Source: Aspidapion aeneum
Lineage: Eukaryota > Arthropoda > Insecta > Coleoptera > Brentidae
DNA length: 64,000 nucleotides
NCBI GenBank assembly: GCA_963576565.1
Contig: OY755038.1
Coordinates: 177,932,438-177,996,437 of the forward strand
Direction of reading: 5' to 3'
The notes below the pieces were generated by a model that worked only from the letters and a program-made list of their open reading frames with translations, did not search any database and was not told where the DNA came from. Numbering within the stretch: the first letter of the stretch is position 1; each line of letters starts with the position of its first letter. Positions 42,392 through 52,849 of the stretch are shown piece after piece. Made by a program: the position numbers and the translations under genes.

Positions 42392-43091
42392 TGCCCCATA
42401 AACACCAAGAAAGAGTAATTTTCGACACCTCAATAAGATTATTTTTTGAGCCCCTTGTTGGCTTTTTTTATTTTTTTCCTAAAATAAACGAAGGACATTT
42501 TGATAACAAATCTTTGAATTTCAGCTTCAGTTTTGTAACTTACAAAGTTATCGAAAAAAACTTTAAAACAATATCCCATCCTATTGAGTTTACGGTAGGT
42601 ACTTTTGAAAACGAGAAATCTTAATATCTAATAACATATCAAATGATTCGTTTAAGGCCAGCGTCACAATCTACGGAAATTTTGGAACAGCCAAACAATT
42701 AACGGAGGGATAAAGAGATTCCCCTGGCTTGGTTGCCTATAATAGTTTTTGTCCTTTACCGACTTTAAAATTTGTCTCTCTCAAATATTCCCCCATCAAT
42801 TTTGTTCGATGGGCGTCATCTACAGACCAAATTTCGACTCATACTGTGGCCAACGAAAAAAAATAACACGGGCGGCGTTACTATTTAGCCTGTGATTATT
42901 TTTCTGTTGGCCTTGTTTGATTAGACAGGTTATGTCAATTTTTTTAAAAATTTTGATCTTTTTAAACAGTTTTGATTGTTTTTTAACATTTTTGAAAATT
43001 TCGATAAATATTTGTGAGAAATAGTGTTTTTGGTGAACTTTATAAGTCACTCTTTTGATTTGTGCGCCGTGAACTTGAACCTGGGAGCAAG
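42392..43091. promoter_or_regulatory. Upstream region of the candidate host gene
   Basis: About 700 bp between the BEL-B LTR and the first codon of the three-exon gene. No convincing ORF. The promoter and 5' UTR of the gene should lie here, but no TATA box or initiator can be picked with confidence. The BEL-B insertion thus lies immediately upstream of the gene. Confidence 0.3.
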
Positions 43092-46000
43092 ATGACCCCT
43101 GGGCGTCCACAAAATTGGGGTACAAAGAAGTTTAGGAGTTTGGAACGTTATAACAGAAGAAGTCGGAAGTTACAAAACGAGTAAGTGCTAAATCTACTAG
43201 TCAAATTAAAAAGTGTTTAGAAAATGTTTTCCTGTTTGGTTACAGTATGACATTTATTTTAAAATTTACCATATGCGGGGGGGAGATAAAAGTGATGTGT
43301 TTTTAAAGGAAACACCATATATATTTTTACAGGTATGAATAAGGCCTAAAATCTTCTTTATAAAACTATAACATACTATACAAGACATAACCATTTAAAA
43401 TTTTTCCAATTATTAAAAAAATATGGTAGCACTCCTAGTATAATTTCACCTTTTACTGATTTCAATGGGCATATATGATGTCTATAACATCTAAAAATGA
43501 CATTTGACCGTCAAAATTGTTTTGATTTTCTCACAACCTGTCACATATAACTTAAAAGAGTGGTATATACCAGGGGTGCCGAAAGGTACTTTTTTATTAT
43601 TAAAAAAGAATTGCTTATATCTCATAAACTATTGTTCACAGCTATAAAGTATGGTATTATTTTAGAAAGAAAATTTTAAGCCCTATTCATAATATGAATG
43701 TAAAAATATATAGGGTGTTTCCTTTAAAAAAAAGTTACTTTTACCTGCCACTTGTATATGAAAACTGCCAAAATAAATATCATACCGTAAACAAAAAGGA
43801 AAACATTTGCAGATCTCTTTTTAATTTTTTCCTTTAGGACAAAAATTCTGGAAAAATTGGACGGTAGAAATATAATGAAATACCCTGTACAGGGTGTCCC
43901 AAATTCGATGTTTTTGGGGGGTTTAGGGTATTTCTAGGGGGGATAGAAAAAAACTATCCCATCTTTACGATGCTCAAATTTCAAGCGAAGCTGAAAGGTG
44001 AAAACCATATTTTAATATAGTAAGCCATAAGTCTGCATTTTGGGAGGGGGTCTATAACTTTTTTATTTATGAAAATTTTGTTTTTGTGTAAATTTTGTTT
44101 CTTTTTTTGGAGTATTTTTTGAGATATGTGAGAAAATAGGGTAATTTCATATCAAATTAACCAGAGGTTTGGCAGACCATTTCACCGATTTTGATAAAAT
44201 TTGGTACACATATTCTCTATATGGGTGAGATCAAAAAAATATTTTGGATATTTTTTTTCTGATTGGTAGTTTTTTTAAAATTAATTTTCAAAAATCGAAA
44301 AATTGACCCATTTTGGTCTAACACAGCTTCACAAAAATTAAAATATCTTGAGGACCACTTACCGCAGATTAATAAGATTTACAAGACAATTTAAATACCT
44401 TTCCAACTATGTGTCACATGACCTAGTATATTTTCATCTGTTTTTTTTTAATTAAAAAAAAAAACATTTTTTGATTTTTTTCAACAAAGTTATTTTTGAT
44501 TTTTTTCAAAAAAAAGTATTTTTTATCAAGGCCTTAGGAAAATATGTGCCAAATTTCAAAATGGAGGTTCATGGTTAAAAAAAATAAAAACCAAATAAAA
44601 GTAACAAAAAATCTGAACAAAATTGTTTGAAATTCGTATTATCATGCATACATAATATGTGTATGTGCTGTAGGAAAAAGTTATATTTTGAATATTAATT
44701 CGGTGTAGTTAAATTAAAGCTAAAATAAAAATACCCTCTTTTTTCATCCCTCCCCCTCCCCCCGTCAGTCAGTGTGCAAACTTGTTTATTCCTGTCATTT
44801 CTACTTTTTCATTGGTGAGTGATTCCCAGCCAATCAGACCAGACAATCTGTGCCTATTTGATACAGGAAAATTCCTGCAAGAAATTGTCGCAAGAACACT
44901 CCAAAATATAAAATATTTGCCACCAGGTGTTGTGATCTGTTAAAATTGAAGAAACATTCTGAAATATTGAGGAATGTTTCAGAAAATATGTGCTCTCATA
45001 TAGACATTAAGCTAGGAAACATATAGTAACATTTAATCTTTTTATAATTTATATAAGTTGTAGCCTAAGTTGGTAGCTTACAACATTTAAGCCTTGGCCA
45101 CTTGAGGTGACAGTACCACTGTCATACACAGGCCCCTGTTACAGTTTCAAAATGTCCCTAATAGGTATAGTAGAATTTTTTCTTTGTTTATTTTATTGTG
45201 GCATTGTTTATTAATCTAAAAGCTGGCTGAGGGATAGGAGTCACTGGGTAAAGTAGATTTTTTTTATACAGGTTTTGAGTTATGATTTTTTATTTTTTTT
45301 TTATTTCTTATGTTGTCTCCAATAATAGCATAAAAAAAGAAGATTCTTGTTATATGTAATAAACGTACAATTGGTCAAAACTTTACCTTATCACATATTT
45401 TAAAAAATGCATGTCCCCCACATCTCTGTTATGCTTGCACCCTGACTTCTATTTTTTATTTGAGATATTTTTTTTTTGTCAGGTCAATTTAAAAAAATAT
45501 TTAAAAGAACTACTTGTCAAAAAAATCTGAAATTTTAGATTTTTCAGTTTATTAATGGTTAGTATAACTGTACTAGAGATCTGAGCCCTGAAGGGGAGAA
45601 AAACTAGAGATATCTAAAAAAAAAATAACCCCAAAATTAAATTCGCCCCGCCCGGGAAAACAGAGTCTATTAAACTAAAAAACAAAGGAAAAAATCGGCA
45701 ACACGGCAGAAGCTTACCTTCTGTAATTCTGCAGCAGTCCCAAAATTTCACTGGCGGTACCGCCCCTCCTTGCGACTGGAATTTCGGTCTTCAACCCGAA
45801 AACACGTGTGACTTCTTTTAGTTTTCTGGCGGAAGTGAAGTCTTCATTCCCCTGTCACACACAGGGTGGCGCTTCAAACTCCCAGCGTGAGCAAAAAACG
45901 CGAATGATTTTAACAAAATGATCAGGTGATCAAAAAGAAAATAACTTTCAACAAAGAGAGAAATTATCACCTGATCGGAATTTTTCCCAAACAGGACTTT

Positions 46001-47519
46001 CTTTTTTGAAGGTTTTTGCAGAAAGCCCAAAAATATCAAAACAAACTTTAAGGTTAGGTTTTCCCAAAAATTCAAAACAAAACAATAAAGAAAAAATAAC
46101 TGGCAGCATTAAACATGTACCAAAAATCATTAAAATCGGAGTTGATGAATACTGGAGGCTGGTTAATTTGGTATGAAATGACCTGTTATTTATAAATCCA
46201 AAGCATACATATCTTTTGATGTGACCTTTTAATAAGTTTTAAAAACAAAAATATATTTAAAGCTATTAAGAATAAAAAAACCTTTAAATTAAAACAATAG
46301 CTATCAAACTAAAAACTAGAAACCATCGTAAGTTGCATAAAAATGTAGTAAAATTATTATGTTTTCTTATTTTAGGAAAAATCCAGTTGGGGATGAACAT
46401 TGCTATGTTACATTGGATTTTCATCTTTATACTGAAGGAACAAAGAGAGTAGACAAAAATAAGGGAAGCTGGAATGATAATTTTGCTTTGTCATCTATGC
46501 TTGTGTGAGTTTTTAGAACATTTATAAATTTTATCTAAATTATATTTTTGACATTATTAGACCCTAACAAACTTAGTTCTTCTTGCAAAAAATCGAGTTG
46601 ACATACTATTACACCTAGCTCTGCAAAGTCAAAATCCTCCCCATTAGAAAGGAATATCTGCTTTTAGTTAACCCTCCATGTAACCATATACAGGGTGTTT
46701 CAACAAAAAAACCTTTTCAGATATTTCTTGATAGAATTTGAAAAAACCCTTGGAACCGTCGATATTGTTTCCAAGGGGGACACTTTTTAGCTATCTTGAA
46801 ATTTTTGTAGCATGCATGTCCTTTACGGGGTATGCTTTGCCCCTAGTGATACCTTATTTTGAAGGTTTCGTAAATATCTTTACAACAATGTAAAAATTTT
46901 AAAATCTATTGATTAGTTTTTGACATATTTGCCTTGAAATTTTCATATTTACTCATATTAAATCCAAAAAATATAAAATCACAATTTTTTCAAAATTTTT
47001 ACGTGGTTGTAGAGATATTCAAACGACCTTCAAAACAAGGTATCAAGTGGGTCTAACTTTTCATATCCAAAATATATTAGTAAAGCATACCCCTCGGAGG
47101 AAATGCATGATAGCCAAAACGGGTCCCCTTGCAAACAAAATCCACGTGTTCGTGGATTTTTGAAGTGCCCCAAAAGGCCTTTGTTAAGTTTTTGTTGAAA
47201 CGGCCTGTATATTAAAAGATACATTTAATATTATTTTTTTTATTGCAGCAAATTACTGTACTAACCGAAATTGCTAAACATATATCGAAATATAGATTAT
47301 AAATAAAAAACCCCTAATCTACGTGAAAATATTTTTGTGTAGCGAAATTCATCTGTATTGCAGCGAAATACATCTGTATTATTATTATTATCTTGGGGAT
47401 TTGTTCTCTACAATTTGATGAATTGTTTTGCAAAAAGTGCCAGTTTTATAATTTCGTGTATAATGTGCTTTTTATGTTCATGATAAATTTCTTTTTTCAG
47501 AAATAATGATGATGGTTGA
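43092..47519 (+). CDS. Candidate three-exon host gene, 78-residue basic protein
   Basis: Exons: 43092-43180, 46376-46504 and 47501-47519. The start is the first ATG after an in-frame stop, in context CAAGATGA. Splice signals fit: donors GTAAGT (43181) and GTGAGT (46505); acceptors TTTTCTTATTTTAG and TTTCTTTTTTCAG. Phases join exactly (2 + 1, then 2 + 1), giving 78 codons and a TGA at 47517. The N-terminal exon is basic (KKFRSLERYNRRSRKLQNE, about residues 12-30). Exon 2 gives a mixed segment (DEHCYVTLDFHLYTEGTK, then SWNDNFALSSML), and the protein ends in Asn-Asp-Asp-Gly. There is no signal peptide or membrane segment. An AATAAA lies at 47910. I do not recognise the family. The last exon has only six residues, so the terminal splice is the least secure part; an alternative acceptor at 47249 also leads quickly to a stop. 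Confidence 0.45.
43300..43731. repeat. Foldback MITE in intron 1
   Basis: TTTAAAGGAAACACC at 43302 pairs with GGTGTTTCCTTTA at about 43714. The arms continue with TATATATTTTTACA, ATGAATA-GGC-TAAAAT and CTTTATAAAACTATAACATAC-like blocks for about 120 bp. No ORF. Confidence 0.7.
43732..46375. other. Rest of intron 1
   Basis: AT-rich with repeat debris. ACAGGGTGTCCC at about 43889 resembles a MITE tip. A GC-richer patch at 45720-45860 contains the palindrome GGCGGTACCGCC and, on the minus strand, an open stretch ending in a donor-like GTAAGC (see rejected items). 45165-45452 is a direct repeat of 49930-50222. Confidence 0.4.
45195..45452 (+). repeat. Direct repeat, copy 1
   Basis: About 260 bp (GGGATAGGAGTCACTGGGTA, GTTGTCTCCAATAATAGCAT, TCTGTTATGCTTGCACCCTG) recurs at 49960-50222 in the same orientation, about 4.8 kb away, with about 90% identity by eye. 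Confidence 0.85.
46689..47209. repeat. 521-bp foldback MITE with TA duplication, in intron 2
   Basis: Tips TACAGGGTGTTTCAACAAAA and, inverted, TACAGGCCGTTTCAACAAAA. TA lies outside both ends (46687-46688 and 47210-47211). Internal paired blocks include TATCTTTACAACAATGTAAA with its diverged complement. The TA duplication and TACAGG tips suggest a Tc1/mariner-type non-autonomous element. Confidence 0.8.
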
Positions 47520-48044
47520 GTATTAGGATTTACTAAGTGCAATACAAGTTCACACTCCATAAGAAATCAGGTACTCAAAATCAACAGTTTAAAATTTTCA
47601 CAACAAATTACAGGAGCTACTAGTACATCGTCGTTGGTTCGATGAAACCTGATATGTGACATTTGTTTCAAAAATAAGTTTTTTGCATAATCAATTAGTC
47701 CTAGTCATAATGGATATCCTATATAAAATTATTTGCAAAAAAATGTAATAATAATATTAATTGAAGCAAGAATAAAAAAAGGATCCAGACAGCTTATAAT
47801 TGGCATCATAGACCTTTTTTGTCTTTTCTGTAAAATTTTATTTTGAACACAAATCAGTTTTCAGTAAACCAACGACCATATATTATATTATTATGTTTGA
47901 ACCTTTTGTAATAAAATTTGTTTTGAATGTTACTTATATTATTGAAAATTAGTTTTCTATAAATAGGTTTCTTTTCAGAAAACATTTGTTTTTTATAATA
48001 TAAAAAATTTAACCTAACCTAACTGTTTATGTGTATGCTTTATA
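47520..48044. other. Probable 3' UTR of the candidate gene and AT-rich spacer
   Basis: Follows the stop codon at 47517. AATAAA occurs at 47910-47915 and could be the polyadenylation signal. No coding sequence. Confidence 0.35.
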
Positions 48045-48176
48045 TACTCCAATTCAAAAAAATTGAGACAACATTTACTAACAGTTTGACGAGTCTGACA
48101 TTTAAAGATTATTAATAATGCCACATCTGTCAAACAGTCAATAAAAAGTGTCTCAATTATTTTGAATTTGATTATA
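48045..48176. repeat. About 130-bp palindromic MITE, copy 1
   Basis: Starts TACTCCAATTC...TTGAGACA and ends with the imperfect complement (TGTCTCAATTATTTTGAATT). Inner arms share GACATTT and CAGTTTGAC-like blocks. TATA lies at the left tip. A second copy is at 49280-49400. Confidence 0.75.
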
Positions 48177-49468
48177 GAACTATTTTAGAGTTTATTTATA
48201 AGAATATAGAATGTAAATTTATAATAATAGTAACTGAGTAGGCTGTAAATTTAAATGTTAGAAAATAGTTTTGCTAAATAAAAAATAATTGGTTGTTTTT
48301 TAAAACTGTAGTAGAGTGTATTTTCAGAGATATTTTCTAATAATTTTTTTTCAAGCTCCTTTTAAGAAGTTTTCTATTTTTATTACTATGCTGTAATTTA
48401 TTTAAAAAAATACTCTAAATCGGCAGTAATATATTTGTTATTTGTAGCAATAGAATAATAAATATTTTTAAACAATAAATAAATGTAAAAGTAATTTTTC
48501 TGAGCTTCATTTATAGTGCACTTCTGCACCTATGTCAAATTATGTACTACTATAAAGTTTCTAAAATTTGTTTGAAGGAGGGGAAGGAAAGTGTCCCAAA
48601 ATATTTTCTTCAATTAGAAATTGTTTAAAAACTTTTTTTAATTAAAAAAAAAATTACATTTTCTTAAAAAAATATTAGCTTCCTGTTTTTCTTTTAGGAG
48701 GCCAAAATGATTGTAAATATTTTTGTGTTTAAAGAAAGTGTTTTTGTTAAAAGATAATATTTTTGAACAAATCTATGTTCCAAGAAAACATAAATATGCA
48801 GTAGGTAAGAATATGGTTTTCTCTCGGGTTTTCTTTTTTTAATAAAAATGTTTTTATTGGTTGTTGATACTTACATTCTGAGAAAAACACAAAACTCCTC
48901 TGCATACAATAAAATCTGTTTTTGCTTTGTTTAAAAAAAACACATTGAATTTTATCAGATCTGGATGGTTATTCTCTAGTTTCTGTGAGGTGAGGTGAGT
49001 GAAAAGTTCACTTTCACGGGTGAACTTATAATGATTTCACCACCTTATTATACGGGGAAATGAATCCACAAGGTGAGCGCTCACCTCACGGTACAGACAA
49101 TCAAGAATAAACACCCTGATCCAAACTTGATCTAAATTAACCTAAAATGTGGTTTGAACTGAAATATCCTACCTGATAACTTTTAACATGCTTTGTCAAA
49201 AACGACCTATAAATGTAGAACAGGTTGTTTTAAAAAAATGTTCAATGAACACACCAAGAAAGTTCTCATAGGTACATAATACTCCAATGCAAAATAATTA
49301 AGACACTTTATTGACAAATGTAACATTACAATTAACATTTAAATGTCGGACTCATCAAACTGTCAGTAAATTTTGTCTCAATTTTTTTGAACTGGAGTTT
49401 ACATCTACCCATTATATTTTTAGTTGAAAAGACAGAGATAATAAGGACATTTTAAAACTCTAAACATT
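48177..49468. other. AT-rich spacer with two small MITEs
   Basis: No gene. 48980-49105 is a small inverted repeat (CTGTGAGGTGAGG against CCTCACGGTACAG; GGTGAGCGCTCACC at its right end). 49280-49400 is a second copy of the palindromic TACTCCAAT MITE. Confidence 0.5.
49280..49400. repeat. About 120-bp palindromic MITE, copy 2
   Basis: TACTCCAATGCAAAATAATT at the left and AATTTTTTTGAACTGGAGTT at the right; internally like the copy at 48045, inverted. Confidence 0.7.
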
Positions 49469-49908
49469 TTGACAACTGTTATTGTTATAGTTATTTTTAA
49501 GGTTTCACAACCTGACTAATTTGGCTTTGTTTTCCTGGCCATTTTTACACTTACTATTGGTAGAATCCTCCTCAATTAAAAAATAATACTTTTAAGCTTA
49601 TTTTTATTAAAAAAACTACCAAACTTTACACATTTTGAGGTCAGTTGTTAGACGTAAATGTGACGAAAAAGTAAATAACTGCTAAGTAACAATAAAAATC
49701 CAAATAATTATAATGAAATGCATATTAACCACAGTCAACTTCTACGTTTGTGCATTTTGGTATTTTTTAAAGAAAAATTAGCTTAAAAGTATTATTCTTT
49801 AATTAAAGAAGATTCTACTTAAAGTAAGTGCAAAAATAGTTAGGCAAATAAAGTAATTCAACCTAAGTTGTGATACCTAGACAACAACTATAACGATAAC
49901 AATTGTCA
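49469..49908. repeat. 440-bp foldback MITE
   Basis: TTGACAACTGTTATTGTTAT at 49469 is matched in reverse by ATAACGATAACAATTGTCAA at about 49890. The arms (about 180 bp each) also share TACACTTACT-type, GTAGAATCCTCCTCAATTAA and ATAATACTTTTAAGCT blocks. Confidence 0.8.
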
Positions 49909-49959
49909 AGTATAGTATAGTAGAATTTTTATGAATATAGAGTTACATCATTTCCTGGT

Positions 49960-50222
49960 ATCTTTGTTTAATATATGGGGGCATTGTTTATTGATCTAAG
50001 AGCTGGCTATGGAGGGATAGGAGTCACTGGGTAAAGGAGATTTTTTTTATACAGGTTTTAAGTTATAGTTTTTTTTATTTTATTTCTTATATGTTGTCTC
50101 CAATAATAGCATAAAAAAGAAGATTCTTATTGAAGGCAGTAAACATACAATTGGTCAAAACTTTACCTTATCGTTTACAAAGATGCATGTCCTCACATCT
50201 CTGTTATGCTTGCACCCTGACT
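49960..50222 (+). repeat. Direct repeat, copy 2
   Basis: Same sequence as 45195-45452. It is cut off on the right by unrelated sequence leading to the hairpin at 50396. Confidence 0.85.
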
Positions 50223-50395
50223 TCGAACAATTTTTTATTTTCTTTCTTATATTTTCTCTGGTAATACTACAAATTGTCTTATTTAAACAACAAATTTTCG
50301 CCAGGAGGCATGTACAGCTATCCATAGGAAAAGACCTAGTCATTCTGGGTGTTGAGGTAAATTTATTTTTGTTGAAAATGAAATTTTCAATTTAA

Positions 50396-50550
50396 CTATA
50401 GGTAAATTTAGTGGGAATAAGGACACTGTTGTTCTGGTAAATATACGTTTCTGATGAAGACAAAAACCATTGTCGAAACGTTACCGATGGATTAAAACGT
50501 ATATTTACCGGAACAACAGTGTCCTTATTCCCACTAAATTTACCTATAGT
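50396..50550. repeat. Hairpin with about 55-bp arms around a hammerhead-like loop
   Basis: Bases 50396-50450 (TATAGGTAAATTTAGTGGGA..., ending ATATACGTTT) are the near-perfect complement of 50494-50550, with at most one or two mismatches (CTGGT against ACCGG). The loop carries CTGATGA...GAAACGTT. The arms are much better matched than those of other foldbacks in the window. Confidence 0.9.
50451..50485 (+). ncRNA. Second hammerhead-ribozyme-like motif
   Basis: CTGATGA (50451-50457), one extra base, a five-pair stem (GACAA/TTGTC), GAAA, then ACGT palindrome and U. The long outer arms would form stem I after an internal loop. As at 2251, the extra base between core and stem II argues against an active ribozyme. 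CTGATGAAGAC...GTCGAAACGT is also a common Penelope-type terminal sequence. Confidence 0.4.
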
Positions 50551-50607
50551 TGCATTGCAAGGACGTGATAAGTTTACCAAATTTTCAATTTATTTGTGAA
50601 AACAACT

Positions 50608-51360
50608 TTGGTGGTGGAACTGGATCTTCTGAAAAAGTCTTTTTGGTTTTTCCACGGGATGCGGCGTTACTGGGTTTCCTATGGGAATCGGTGGGCAGGA
50701 TCCCGGGAGAGAGACAACCTGACACAGAACCTCCAGATGTGCCGAGTATCCACCTCCACGAGTACAGGCGCAGATGTTGCCCTGTCGGTGCCATCGGGGA
50801 TCTCTGTGGGGGCGGCAGAGGCCAGGAGGCCGAAGCCACCACCGGAGGGATTGCCGAGGATACAGGCTATGTACAACACAACACAGGCCACCATGACAAC
50901 TCTAGTTGATATTGTGGCAACATCACTCAAGAACACAAATTACACAACAGAGCTCACAGGGGACTGATCTGAGGCATCTCCGCCCCCCCAATGGCAAAGC
51001 CCTGGACATAAAAGTCCATAGTCGGGACAGGTAGTAGTAGAAAACTAGGAGTGGTACACCTAGGCCACCGAGAAGCATAGGGCCCACCCTTGTCTCACCA
51101 ACGTAGGGGGCTGCCCCGGACACTGAAAATCTCCTAGCGTTGCAGTAGTGCAGTTGGTAACTGGTAGGGGAGCGCTGCGCGCTTTGGGGGGGGGATCTTA
51201 ACTACGGCCGCCGCGACCAAGTGACCGGAACCAGCTAGCCATTAGGGGGGGGGGGACGGAGATGGCGCGGAGAAGACCCCTGCGACTGCCGCACCACAGA
51301 AATACTGAATTACTTACAACAACACAACCACTAACCCACAAGTTTGTTTATTTTACAGGC
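50608..51360 (+). other. LOA 5' region
   Basis: Two overlapping plus frames (50550-50909 and 50596-50967) run through the first 360 bp. One ends with QAMYNTTQATMTTLVDIVAT, which looks like coding, perhaps an N-terminal part of ORF1. From 50970 to 51360 there is no frame, and there are G runs of 7 to 11 bases near 51187 and 51246. Confidence 0.5.
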
Positions 51361-51389
51361 TTAAATATATAGCAAAATAAAATCAAAAG

Positions 51390-52801
51390 AGAAGCCGTAC
51401 CGTCAGAGGAGAGCAGGGAAACCCCTAACCCCGTCACTCCATCCGCTGAGAAGGGTGGAACACCTCCGACTCAGGTCGACGAAGACCTGCTTCTCCAATC
51501 CTCCGGCGGGGGAATGGACGCAGACCCGGATGATTCTCCGAAAGAAGAGGACGGGCCTGCTGACCAACTCCCAAAGGAGGGTGCTCAGCTTCTCAACCCC
51601 GAACAGGTGGAGGAGATGCTGAGGAGAAAGCGGGAAAGAAACAGGAGGCATAAGAAGAACCAAGCCCTTCGCATTCGGAGAAAGCGGGAGCAAGAGGCTC
51701 TGAAAGAGTCGGGGGGAAGGACCGAGGGGGGACTAAGAGACCAGCGGAAGCCGGACTCTCCCCCCTCGGCCACAAACCCCGACCCCCAAACGACTGTGCC
51801 GGGTGGCCCGGTTAAGTTGGCAAAGGAGTACCCCGAAAAGGGAACTCCAAAACCAACCTCTGCCCGTGGCGGGCCGACCAGTCGGGGGGGAAAGGGTTCT
51901 GTTGCTCGCGGTCCAGCTTGCCAGGGAGGTTGCAATGGCCAACCTACCCAAAGGCCCGGGAGTGACGAGGGTGAGCAAGGGGGTGCTACCAGGTACCTCC
52001 GGGCTCCAATCCTCCACTCCTAAGCGAAGCCGGGCGGAGAAGACCACACCGCCGGAATACAGAAGCAAGAGGGTCAAACGAGGCGCGGGCCACGGGGAAG
52101 GGGGTGTGACCGACAACAGGTTGCCTCTGTTAAGAGACAACCTGGGGTCGGACAAACACTCGGCTGAGCCCGCGTCCCGGAAGACCGGACAGCCAAGTAG
52201 GAAGGCGATGAAGGTCGTCTTCATGTCCGACAGGGTAGACGGCAAAATCCGAGAGGAAGAGGGAGCAGCTATCCGCTGTGAGCTTCTGGAACGGATGCTC
52301 CGGACCATGAGGGGACCACCCGTGGGACCGGTGCTCCGTTTTGTGAACTCTGGCCTAGTAGAACCAGGCTGGATGCTATTCACAGCGGATAATTCAGAGG
52401 TCACAAGGGACTGGCTACTGAACCAGATCGTAACGGTCGGAGGAGTCACATTCCGTCCTGGCAGGTCGGATGAGGCACCCTGGCCGGAGCGGATCACGTT
52501 TTGGATCCGGTCCCAAGAGGAGGTAGACATCGCCAGGTTAATGGATTTCCTAGGACTCCAGAACAGGCCGCTCGATATTTCGGGCTGGCGACATCTGGAG
52601 ACCACAGGAGGACCAGGCGCCTGGCGATTGACTTTCATGGTAGGGGTGGACACCATAAGGCATCTGGAGGGAGTCAATTGGCGGCTCGCATATGAGTTTG
52701 TAACCATCGCTGTGTCGAGGATGCAAACTTATAGCGCAGCTGCGCGACGACCGCCCAGAGGGCCCGACGGAGACCCGCCTACCAAGAGAAAGACGGAGTG
52801 A
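51390..52801 (+). pseudogene. LOA ORF1 protein, DUF4780-like
   Basis: The first frame (open from about 51390, ATG at 51514) encodes a Lys/Arg/Glu-rich, Pro-rich N-terminal region, including EEMLRRKRERNRRHKKNQ. A frameshift between about 51830 and 52020 moves to a second frame (to 52801). This carries the conserved domain: MKVVFMSDRVDGKIREEEG, GLVEPGWMLFTADN, WPERITFWIRSQEE, NRPLDISGWRHLE and IRHLEGVNW. The order fits the DUF4780 domain found in ORF1 of insect LOA-type LINEs, which is thought to bind element RNA. No CCHC knuckle is visible. The protein ends GPDGDPPTKRKTE. Confidence 0.7.
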
Positions 52802-52849
52802 TGGGTTCCCCTGCTCTCCCCCATGTAACAACCCCCACATGGCGATGGA

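Noticed and set aside
45718..45860. Possible minus-strand exon with a donor-like GTAAGC and the palindrome GGCGGTACCGCC
   Set aside because: The open frame has no ATG: the ATG at 45847 is in another frame that stops after nine codons. The upstream acceptor is poor, and no partner exon was found.
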